Shown here in pieces: positions 7,671 to 14,723 of a stretch of DNA of 21,029 nt (position 1 is its first letter; each line of letters starts with the position of its first letter). The notes beneath the pieces were generated by a model that made no database searches, was not told the DNA's origin, and worked only from the letters and a program-made list of their open reading frames with translations. The DNA comes from Nitriliruptorales bacterium (GTDB taxonomy: Bacteria; Actinomycetota; Nitriliruptoria; Euzebyales; Egibacteraceae): contig SKPY01000519.1 of assembly GCA_007119305.1 (NCBI GenBank), positions 1-21,029 on the forward strand, written 5' to 3'. A program made the position numbers and the translations under genes.

Positions 7671-10600
7671 CTACGGGACGGTCGCGGGCCGGCACGGCTG
7701 GCTCGAGACGGTCCCGCACTCGGGCAGCTCGCCGAGGTCGACATCGACGTCGATGACGGGCAGCGCCACCGATGACGGCGCCGCCGCCTCGTGGGCGATC
7801 TCGTTCGTCCCCGCATCGGGGACCGCGTCGAAGCCCCAGCGCCAGCGGTTGCCACCCGGCGCCTCAACGGCGATCTTGATCTGTGAGCCCGCGCGGAACG
7901 CGTGGGCGAACGGGAACAGCTCGACGCGCAGCGGGGTCAGCTCCCCGGCCGTGAGCGGCTCGGCGGCCTCTTCCGTGTGGAGATGGCGGGGGGCGAGCAC
8001 CGTCGAGCGGTCCTCGTCGAGCGCCCGGTGGCTGGCCCGCAGCCATCCGGACTGCACGAGCATCTCCTGCCCGTCGGGGCGCACCTCGATGAGGGTGACC
8101 TCGACGTCGGTGTCCGTCTCGCTGGACGCGAGCCAGAGGTCTACCGACCCCGAGCCGGCCATGACGACGTCCTCGTCGAGCGCGTCGCTGACCCAGATCG
8201 CGGTCTCGTCGTCCGGCGGCGGCTCGGACCACTCGTTCTGGTCCGGCATGAGCTGCGCGAGCGGGTTAGGCTCCGGCTCGTAGTCGTAGGCGGTGGTCCC
8301 GCCGCCGGCCGGCGGCTCGGCGTCGGCCAGCGTGCCGTCTGGCTGCAGGTACCAGCGCTGCCCGTCCTCGGCGGCGCCCCAGTCGTCGAGCTCGACGACG
8401 TGGCCGGGCTGCCCGGTGTCGAGCCCGTTCTCGAGGAAGATCTGCACCGACGGCTCGGCCTCGTAGTCGCCCTGCTTGTCCTGCGCATCGCCGAGGTAGA
8501 CGTCGAGGAAGCGGACGACCTCGCCCCAGATCGCGCCGCGGTAGTACTCGCCGTGGTCGCCGTTCATGCCGACCATCCGCACGAACGTGTCCGGGTCGAA
8601 GCGGTCGAGCAGCTTCGCGGGCCCGCCGCCGGTCTGCTCGTCCTGCCAGGAGTTCACGAGCAGCGTTGGCGCGACGATGTCGCCGACGAGGCGCTCCGGT
8701 GCGCGCACCTGCCAGAAGTCGCCGTCGAAGGGGTTGCCGAAGACGCCCTCGGCCACCCTTACGTTCTGGCCGCGCAGCTGCTGGTTGGCCCGGCAGAGCG
8801 GGTCCTCCTCAGCCCGCTCGTTCACGACGTCGTAGGAGCTCGGGAACGCCGACCGTGCGTCCTGGTCGACCGCGAACGCGCCAGCGAACGTCGCGTTGAG
8901 CAGCCCGCCGGGGTAGCCGACGTCACGGTAGAACTCGCCGATCACGTGGCCAGGCGCGAGCGCGTCGAGCGATGGCGGCGCGGTCGAGGCCACGAACAGC
9001 TGGCTGATGCCCGGGTAGGACTTGCCGATCAGCGCGACGCCGTCGGACCAGTCCTGCGCGGCGATCGCCTCGACCATGTCGTAGCCGTCGAGCGCCTGGA
9101 GCGGCTCGAAGTAGTCGAACGCCCCGCCCGAACAGGCGCTGCCGCGGATGTTGACGCCGACCGCGGCGTACCCCTCAGCGGGGAACACGCGGTGGACCCC
9201 GTCGAAGAAGTCGATCGACGGCCGGTAGCCGGAGTAGTCGATCACGACCGGGTACGGGCCCGGGCCGAACTCGTCCTCGTCGGGCAGCACCACCTGGTAG
9301 GCGAGCAGGGTCCCGTCCCGGGTCCGCAGGTAGCCCTCGTCCGCCGGCAGGTCCTGGGCGTCGAAGAAGCGCTGGCGGGGATGGTCGTCCGGGGCGAGCA
9401 CCTCCACGCGCTCGCGGCCGTAGCCCTCGACCTCCACCTGGTAGCCGTTGCCCGGCGGCACGTCGCGGAGAACAAGCCCGCCGTGCTCGTCGGTCGTGGC
9501 CTCGGCCGAGAAGCGCCGCGGGCCCCGCACCGTCACCTCGGCCCCGGGGTCGGCGCCGATCACATGGATCTGCTCCACGCTGCCCCGGACCACGACGACG
9601 CGCACCGGCTCGGCCAGCTTGCCGGCATGACCGTCCGTGACCGCCCGGATGGTGTAGGTGCCGGCGGGCACGTCCGTGAGCGCGGCGACTCCGCCGCGGT
9701 TCGCGGTCGTGGTCTCCTGCACCTGTCCGTCCCGGCGCAGCTCGATCTCGGCGCCGCCGGGGGCCTGGTTCACGCGGATGGTCGTGCCGTCAACGCGGAC
9801 GTTGGGCGCGTCGGGGACCACGACGCCCGGCGTGCCTGCACCCGGCAGCCCGTAGTCGCAGACGCCCTCGGGGAAGATCTCCTCGAGCTGTGCGATCTCC
9901 TCGGCACTCGGCTCCCAGTCGCCGTAGAGGCCCTCGGCGACGGCGCTGCGCACCGACATGGTTCGGCACTTGTACACATCGCCCGAGATCGGGCCGCCGG
10001 AGACGATGCGTGACTGGGAGTAGGGCGGGTAGACGGTGGCGCACTCGCCGTCGGGGCCGTCGTCGAGGATGCCGCCCCAGACCCCGTCGCCGGCGGCGAT
10101 GATGTCGCCGTCGTTGTCGAAGCACGTGTCCACGGCCGCGTCGGGCTTGGCGGCGACGACGTCGGTGCCGTCCTGCATGTTCTCGATCCACTCGCCGGCG
10201 ACCTCGAGGGCGTGCGGCAGCTGGCTGTCCGCACCGCGGTCGTCGCCGAAGAACCAGATCACGTGGTGGTCGGCGTGCCCGAGCGCGTTGTCGATGCGCT
10301 GGCGGGCGGCGAATGACTGGTGGCTGTTGTGCATGTCGAGCTCGGCCTCGAGGTACTGCCGCGCGTCGATCACCGGGATGTCGATGGCGCCGCTGAAGTA
10401 CAGGCCGGAGTCGTACACCGCCTCGATCGCGGCGAGGTCGCCCGCCCGGCGGGGTGCGGGGGTGTCCTCGTCCGGCGCCAGGTGCATGTTGCGCATCGAC
10501 CAGGGGTCGAAGTCCTCGGGCGTCGGGTCGCCGATGAACGGCGGGCCCTCCTGCACCATGTCCTCGGGATCCTTCCAGCTGCCCACGTGGACGTTCAGGT

Positions 10601-11966
10601 GCAGGAACTGATCGGGGGTGATCGTGCCGTCCTGCAGCGCCTCGAGCCCGTACTGCACGCCGACGTTGTCCCACGGCACCCGCGCGAACCCGGTGTCGGG
10701 GTCGGTGCCGTAGACGTTGCGGGCGTCGTCCCAGTGCGTCCACTCGATCTCGGCGACGACCTCGGCGTCGAGCCGGTCGAGGCCCGGGGCACTGCCGAAC
10801 AGCGGGTTGAGCACCAGCGGCGACAGGCCGCGCCAGCCCTCGATGCACTCGCTCGACCCGGTCTGCCCGGTGAGCGGGGCGAGCTGCGCGCCCGTGCTGT
10901 CGGGGAACTCCTCGACGAAGCTCTCGATCGAGTTCATCCCTTGCACCCACTGGCGGTTGTCCCAGTCCGCCCAGGTGTCGTCACCGACGGCCGGCGCGTC
11001 GAGGTCCATGTAACGCTCGAGCAGCTCGCAGTCGCCGACGTGGATCGTCTGCGTCGTCATGTCCGGATAGCCGCGCACCGGGATCGCCGCGTCGATCAGC
11101 TCCGGCGCGTGCTCTCCATAGACGTACTGCTGGATCGCGCCGCCGGAGCTGCCGATCCCCACCGTGTACTCCGGCTCGCCGTGCTGCTCGACGAAGTGCG
11201 CCTTGGTCTGCAGCGCCGTCTCCGCGCCGACCTCGAGGTTGTAGTGGGTGCTCGTCCGGTTGCCCGTAGAGAACACCACCGCGTACCCCCGCCGCAGCGC
11301 GTCGATGTCGCGCGTGTGGCCGCTGCCGTCGGCGATCAGGAACGACGCCGCCGAGCTCACCGACCCCTGGCTGTGACCGATCGCCACGCCGCCGTCGAAG
11401 CTGTACACGAGCTTGCCGTTCCACGACTCGTGCATCGGCTTATGCGGGGTGGCCGCCTCGACCTCCTCCCAGGGCACCAGCATCGCGATCGAGTAGATGA
11501 AGCGATTCACCGTGCCGCGCTCCCGGCGGAGGAAGAACTCGACCTCGTCCCCCTCGCTCGTGACGGTGGTCGCGACATCCTCGGGCTTCTCGGACACCGG
11601 ATCCTCGCCGGAGCGCCACAGATGCTGGCGGTTGCCGCCGGTGTCGACGTAGTAGTAGTCGAACCGGGTCTCCGCCTCGCAGTCGCGGCTCCAGCCGACG
11701 ATGTGGTCCCCGCCGCGGATGGGCTCGCCGTCCTCGTCCTCCTCGAAGACGGGCACCCCGTCTCCGTCCTGGTTGTCCACGAGCGGCTGGCCGAGCCCGT
11801 TCGCCTCGGTCGTGCACAGGAACGGGTACTGCCGCGGCGGGTCGTCCGCGGTGGCCGGGCCGCTCGCGAGGAGGCCCGCGAGGAGCAGGCCCGCGAGAAG
11901 CGCGCCAGCCCCGGCCATTGCTGCCAGCCCAGATCGCCGTACCGCCGCCGCATGAGCAACACGCAT
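7671..11966 (-). CDS. Secreted bifunctional hydrolase: DUF6351-like domain fused to a CocE/NonD (S15-type) hydrolase
   Basis: A 1431-aa exported protein. Residues 1-40 form a signal peptide (RR near residue 10, GALLAGLLLAGLLA core, ATA cleavage). Residues 45-708 align with the neighbouring DUF6351-like protein: YPFLC, GIGSSGGAIQQY with S274 in the GxSxG elbow, and HADHHVIW (564-571). Residues 720-860 hold two short beta repeats of carboxypeptidase-regulatory or Ig type (DVPAGTYTIRAV; LRDVPPGNGYQVEV). Residues 875-1165 are a CocE/NonD or X-Pro dipeptidyl-peptidase type hydrolase: IRGSACSGG, GKSYPG with S983, D1109 in NSWQDE and H1138 in GDHGE. Residues 1255-1405 are its C-terminal jelly roll. 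ATG 11966 is chosen because it places the signal peptide at the N-terminus and follows GGGAAGG-like Shine-Dalgarno bases; an upstream in-frame start at 12044 would bury it. Likely substrates are esters or amides outside the cell; none can be named. Confidence 0.85.
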   Translation of the reverse strand: MRVAHAAAVRRSGLAAMAGAGALLAGLLLAGLLASGPATADDPPRQYPFLCTTEANGLGQPLVDNQDGDGVPVFEEDEDGEPIRGGDHIVGWSRDCEAETRFDYYYVDTGGNRQHLWRSGEDPVSEKPEDVATTVTSEGDEVEFFLRRERGTVNRFIYSIAMLVPWEEVEAATPHKPMHESWNGKLVYSFDGGVAIGHSQGSVSSAASFLIADGSGHTRDIDALRRGYAVVFSTGNRTSTHYNLEVGAETALQTKAHFVEQHGEPEYTVGIGSSGGAIQQYVYGEHAPELIDAAIPVRGYPDMTTQTIHVGDCELLERYMDLDAPAVGDDTWADWDNRQWVQGMNSIESFVEEFPDSTGAQLAPLTGQTGSSECIEGWRGLSPLVLNPLFGSAPGLDRLDAEVVAEIEWTHWDDARNVYGTDPDTGFARVPWDNVGVQYGLEALQDGTITPDQFLHLNVHVGSWKDPEDMVQEGPPFIGDPTPEDFDPWSMRNMHLAPDEDTPAPRRAGDLAAIEAVYDSGLYFSGAIDIPVIDARQYLEAELDMHNSHQSFAARQRIDNALGHADHHVIWFFGDDRGADSQLPHALEVAGEWIENMQDGTDVVAAKPDAAVDTCFDNDGDIIAAGDGVWGGILDDGPDGECATVYPPYSQSRIVSGGPISGDVYKCRTMSVRSAVAEGLYGDWEPSAEEIAQLEEIFPEGVCDYGLPGAGTPGVVVPDAPNVRVDGTTIRVNQAPGGAEIELRRDGQVQETTTANRGGVAALTDVPAGTYTIRAVTDGHAGKLAEPVRVVVVRGSVEQIHVIGADPGAEVTVRGPRRFSAEATTDEHGGLVLRDVPPGNGYQVEVEGYGRERVEVLAPDDHPRQRFFDAQDLPADEGYLRTRDGTLLAYQVVLPDEDEFGPGPYPVVIDYSGYRPSIDFFDGVHRVFPAEGYAAVGVNIRGSACSGGAFDYFEPLQALDGYDMVEAIAAQDWSDGVALIGKSYPGISQLFVASTAPPSLDALAPGHVIGEFYRDVGYPGGLLNATFAGAFAVDQDARSAFPSSYDVVNERAEEDPLCRANQQLRGQNVRVAEGVFGNPFDGDFWQVRAPERLVGDIVAPTLLVNSWQDEQTGGGPAKLLDRFDPDTFVRMVGMNGDHGEYYRGAIWGEVVRFLDVYLGDAQDKQGDYEAEPSVQIFLENGLDTGQPGHVVELDDWGAAEDGQRWYLQPDGTLADAEPPAGGGTTAYDYEPEPNPLAQLMPDQNEWSEPPPDDETAIWVSDALDEDVVMAGSGSVDLWLASSETDTDVEVTLIEVRPDGQEMLVQSGWLRASHRALDEDRSTVLAPRHLHTEEAAEPLTAGELTPLRVELFPFAHAFRAGSQIKIAVEAPGGNRWRWGFDAVPDAGTNEIAHEAAAPSSVALPVIDVDVDLGELPECGTVSSQPCRPATVP

Positions 11967-12018
11967 CGTGACGCCTTCCCTACGTCGACTGTGGATCGAG
12001 GACGCTAGACCAGGCGCC

Positions 12019-12028
12019 GTTCGCGAAC
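12019..12028. promoter_or_regulatory. Perfect 10-bp palindrome between divergent genes, candidate operator
   Basis: GTTCGCGAAC is identical to its reverse complement and lies 53 bases upstream of the hydrolase start and 52 bases upstream of the regulator start. Its placement in the only intergenic space between regulator and operon makes it a plausible binding site. That it is bound by the neighbouring regulator is inference. Confidence 0.4.
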
Positions 12029-12046
12029 CATGCACGTTTGGCAACA

Positions 12047-12061
12047 GATGCTCCGATGCTC
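12047..12061 (+). repeat. Direct repeat GATGCTC x2 upstream of the regulator
   Basis: GATGCTC occurs at 12047-12053 and 12055-12061, one base apart, ending 4 bases before the presumed -10 element of the regulator gene. It overlaps the -35 to -10 spacer and could serve in autoregulation. Short repeats can arise by chance. Confidence 0.3.
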
Positions 12062-12064
12062 TTG

Positions 12065-12070
12065 TAGGGT
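12065..12070 (+). promoter_or_regulatory. -10 element TAGGGT of the PucR-like gene
   Basis: TAGGGT ends 9 bases before ATG 12080, and no Shine-Dalgarno sequence fits between. This indicates a leaderless or nearly leaderless transcript. No convincing -35 is seen. Confidence 0.45.
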
Positions 12071-12079
12071 GCGCACAAC

Positions 12080-13291
12080 ATGGCCTGGGAGACGCCGGTC
12101 GGGGGACACGACGCGCGGGCCGAGCGACTGCCGGCGCCGGCTTGGCAGCGCCTGCCCGCTGCGGTCGCCGAGAAGGTGGTGCGGCCCGTGTTCGCCGAGG
12201 TCATCGACGGGGTCGTCGCTGAGGTCGCCGCGCGGCAGGGGTCGCCCCGCGGTGACGGCCCGCTCGAGCACAACCTGCGGGTCGGCCTCGACGAAGCGCT
12301 CGAGCAGTTCGCCGACCTGATCGAGGGCCGGCGCGACATGCCGGACACCCGGCCGTTCGACGTGCTCGGCCGCAAGCAGGCGCGGGCGGGGCTGCCGATG
12401 GACGAGCTGCTCACCTTCTACCGGCTCGGCGGGCTCGTCTCCTGGCGGTGCTTCTCACAGGCGCACGCGCGCGGCCAGCTCGAAGCCGAGACCCTCGGGT
12501 TGCTTGGTGAGGCCCTGTTCGCCTACCTCCACGAGCTGTCCGCCGCCGCCGCCGCGGGCTTCAGCGCCGCTCAGGTCGACGGGGCGAGCTTGCAGCAGGC
12601 CCGCCGCCACGGCCTCGTGCGCCGAATCGTGCTCGGGGTCGGCGGCGGCAAGGGCTCGCTCGAGCAGCATGCCCGCCAGGCCGGCTGGCCGCTGCCAGCC
12701 AGACTCGCGGTGTTCGTCGGGCGGATGCCAACCGGCAGCCGGCCGCAGCCGTCCTGGCCCGACGACGTGCTCGTCGGCGCGGTGGAGGGCCAGCTGTGCG
12801 GGCTCGTGCCGCTCAGCGAGTCCGGCGAGCACGCCGAGGAACTCCTGCGCGCGGCCGCCGAGGACGTCCCGCTCGCGCTCGGGCCGACCGTCCCGCTCGC
12901 CGACGCTGCCGCCAGCTACCGTCGCGCCTGCGAAGTCCGCGAGCTCGTCACCGTCGGCGCCGTTCCCGCCGCCCCGCTCGTGCGCGCACACGACCACGCC
13001 GTCGCGACGCTCCTGCGCCGCGAGGAGGACCTCGTCAACGAGCTCGCGACGACGTGGCTCGGCCCACTGCTCGCCCTACCCCCAGCGCGCCGCGGCCCCC
13101 TGCTCGAAACCCTGGAGACCTGGCTTCTCGACCCCGGCAGGCCCAGTGCGGTCGCCGACCGGCTCTGCGTGCACGTCCAGACCGTCCGCTACCGCCTCCG
13201 TCGGCTCCGCCAGCTGCTCGGCGACGTGATCGAGGACCCGGATCGACGGCTCGACCTCCTGCTCGCGCTCCGGGCCGTGCGCAGCCGGTAG
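12080..13291 (+). CDS. PucR/CdaR-like transcriptional regulator
   Basis: A 403-aa regulator. The C-terminal 63 residues (341-403) carry the PucR-type helix-turn-helix: VADRLCVHVQTVRYRLRRL followed by LLGDVIEDPDRRLDLLLALR, the signature in which a winged helix-turn-helix closes the protein. The N-terminal half is helical, with residues about 78-160 (GRRDMPDTRPFDVLGRKQAR and GLPMDELLTFYRLGG) resembling the sensory domain that often precedes this helix-turn-helix in actinobacteria. No purine- or sugar-specific domain is recognised. Members of this family usually activate neighbouring catabolic genes. Here the gene is divergent from the secreted-hydrolase operon with 113 bases between starts, so it most likely controls that operon in response to a released product. 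The ligand is unknown. Confidence 0.85.
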   Translation: MAWETPVGGHDARAERLPAPAWQRLPAAVAEKVVRPVFAEVIDGVVAEVAARQGSPRGDGPLEHNLRVGLDEALEQFADLIEGRRDMPDTRPFDVLGRKQARAGLPMDELLTFYRLGGLVSWRCFSQAHARGQLEAETLGLLGEALFAYLHELSAAAAAGFSAAQVDGASLQQARRHGLVRRIVLGVGGGKGSLEQHARQAGWPLPARLAVFVGRMPTGSRPQPSWPDDVLVGAVEGQLCGLVPLSESGEHAEELLRAAAEDVPLALGPTVPLADAAASYRRACEVRELVTVGAVPAAPLVRAHDHAVATLLRREEDLVNELATTWLGPLLALPPARRGPLLETLETWLLDPGRPSAVADRLCVHVQTVRYRLRRLRQLLGDVIEDPDRRLDLLLALRAVRSR

Positions 13292-13752
13292 GAGTCGGAC
13301 GCGGCCGGCGGTGATCCGCCAGCGGTGGCGTGCGCGCCGCGATCTACGCGCTGGCCGCCGACCCCGACACCCGCTGGCGGCGCGCCACCGGCGGGGAAGA
13401 GCGCCGCCGGGGCAGCCAGGTCGCCGAAACCGCCTTCCCGTGTCACCGACGTCTGGTGCCGACACGCTGCGCACGTCAGCCGACCCCGGCTCTGCCGCCA
13501 CGGCGCCTGCGTGACTCCGCAGCGAGGGCACACGAACCCCTCGGGCCACCGCAACTCCAACAACCGCGCACACCCCCGCCTCGTCGGCGAACACCGACGG
13601 ATTCCCGGTACGAGGCCGCATGGTCGGGCCCCGCCACGAGCCGCGCCCGCTGCCCAGCGTGCTCGCCCATGCTCCCAGACGTTGGGGCAGGAGGAGTCAA
13701 CCGTCCACCCCTGTTCTCCGCATATCGGTTGTGGCGATCGCGCCAGCGACCG
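13292..13752. other. Gene-poor stretch with transposase debris
   Basis: This 461-base stretch holds no intact gene. A 5-bp GC hairpin (GGCGG 13307-13311, CCGCC 13316-13320, loop TGAT) lies 15 bases after the regulator stop and may end its transcript. An IS1595-type transposase fragment follows on the minus strand. The remaining 130 bases before the hydrolase stop at 13753 show no feature I can support. Confidence 0.5.
13441..13594 (-). mobile_element. Frameshifted fragment of an IS1595-family transposase (N-terminal zinc ribbon)
   Basis: The minus strand reads LLELRWPEGFVCPRCG, then WRQSRGRLTCAACRHQTSVT. This matches the start of IS1595 transposases: an LRWPxGFxCPxCG block, a tryptophan, a second CxxC knuckle, and (R/H)QTSVT. 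Upstream, FADEAGVC lies in a different frame (shift near 13565) and corresponds to the FxxEEAC segment that precedes this block in the family. After QTSVT the expected AGTxFxxT sequence is absent and homology stops. Only about 50 of some 300 residues survive, so the element is dead. No terminal inverted repeats were found. Confidence 0.7.
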
Positions 13753-14628
13753 TCATGCAGGTGCTGAGATGTGGCTCGCGACCGCGCGTGCGATGCGCCG
13801 CACCGCGTGCGGGGGCATGTCGTGCGCCATGCCGTCGATGACGAGCAGCTCCGCGCCCGTGATGGCCGCAGCGAGGGCTCGACCCGCGCGCACGTCGATC
13901 AGCGGGTCGTCCGTCCCGTGGATCACCAGCGTCGGAACATCCACCCGGCGCAGCCGCTCCGTCCGGTCGCCGTCGGCGAGGAGCGCGAGCAGCTGACGCA
14001 CGACCCCGCCCGGGTGGACCCCCCGCGCGTGGGCGAGATGGGCGAGGTGGCGCACCGCAGCGACGTCGAAGGAGTGCGGGGCGCTGAGCATCCGGGTCCC
14101 CTCGACGAACCAGTCCACGAAAGCCTCGCGGTCGGTGGGAGGCGCCACGCCTGAGACCGTGAGCTCGTCGGGGACGGGCCGGCCGGGCGCCCACTCGCCC
14201 GCCGCCGAGCTGATCGCCGTCAGGCTCGCGACCCGCGCGGGATGCTCGAACGCGAGGTGCTGGGCGATCATCCCGCCCATCGACGCCCCGACGACGTGCG
14301 CGCGCGCGACACCGAGGTGGTCGAGCAGGCCGACCGCGTCGTCGGCCATGTCGCTCAGCAGATAGGGCGCTGCCACCGGCTTGCCGGCGAAGGCCTCCTC
14401 GATGAGCCGGGGCTCGCCCGGGGCCGCGTCGAGGATGGTCGAGCGGCCGACGTCGCGGTTGTCGAACGTCACCACGTGGCAGCCAGCGCCGGCGAGCGCG
14501 TCGAGCAGCGCCTGCGACCACATGATCCGCTGGCCGCCGAGGCCCATGATGAGCAGCACGGTGGGTCCGCCGCGCACGCCCGATTCGGCGTAGTCGAGCG
14601 TGACCGCGCCCACTGCTGCGACCGCCAC
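13753..14628 (-). CDS. Alpha/beta hydrolase (cytoplasmic, esterase or epoxide-hydrolase-like)
   Basis: An alpha/beta-hydrolase-fold protein of 291 aa with the full catalytic set. In the numbering of the longer start (GTG 14634) these are GASMGG with nucleophile S118, D243 in HGTDDPLID, and H271 in DGMAHDMPP. The oxyanion loop is LLIMGLGGQ and the TFDNRDVGRS strand is typical of the aclacinomycin methylesterase / haloperoxidase-like branch. There is no signal peptide. Two GTG codons compete: 14634 sits only 1 base from the AAGGAG site at 14636-14641, whereas 14628 is 7 bases away and is preferred. It is divergent from the glutathione-transferase-like gene with about 95 bases between. Substrate unknown; esters or lactones are likely. 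Confidence 0.85.
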   Translation of the reverse strand: MAVAAVGAVTLDYAESGVRGGPTVLLIMGLGGQRIMWSQALLDALAGAGCHVVTFDNRDVGRSTILDAAPGEPRLIEEAFAGKPVAAPYLLSDMADDAVGLLDHLGVARAHVVGASMGGMIAQHLAFEHPARVASLTAISSAAGEWAPGRPVPDELTVSGVAPPTDREAFVDWFVEGTRMLSAPHSFDVAAVRHLAHLAHARGVHPGGVVRQLLALLADGDRTERLRRVDVPTLVIHGTDDPLIDVRAGRALAAAITGAELLVIDGMAHDMPPHAVRRIARAVASHISAPA

Positions 14629-14711
14629 CGTCACGCTCCTTCAGCCCCGGGCCGCACGGCCGGGTCGCCACTGACCGGTGCTGCGGCGCATGGTCATCCG
14701 CCGCCCGTGGG

Positions 14712-14717
14712 TAGGGT
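14712..14717 (+). promoter_or_regulatory. -10 element TAGGGT, leaderless promoter of the transferase gene
   Basis: TAGGGT ends 6 bases before ATG 14724, leaving no room for a ribosome-binding site. The transcript therefore probably begins at the start codon. The same hexamer stands before the PucR-like gene. Confidence 0.5.
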
Positions 14718-14723
14718 ACGTGC

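Noticed and set aside
5109..7775. Open frame of 888 codons on the plus strand
   Set aside because: It is antisense to the DUF6351-like gene; composition is the usual Val/Arg/Asp-rich shadow of GC-rich coding DNA and no motif is seen.
5256..11966. Annotation of the secreted hydrolases as tannase or feruloyl esterase
   Set aside because: The elbow and size are similar, but the adjacent CS and HC cysteine motif of tannases is absent and the N-terminal beta domain fits the DUF6351 layout better.
7902..12008. Two long plus-strand open frames (7902-10013 and 10320-12008)
   Set aside because: Both are antisense to the fusion hydrolase, which has clear domains; the plus-strand translations show no family motif.
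11967..12044. 26-residue N-terminal extension of the fusion hydrolase
   Set aside because: It would put the signal peptide inside the protein and overlap the divergent promoter.
13330..13767. Plus-strand open frame starting MRAAIYALAAD, slightly like a serine recombinase start
   Set aside because: The resemblance ends after six residues, no catalytic serine motif is present, and the frame runs through the transposase fragment on the other strand.
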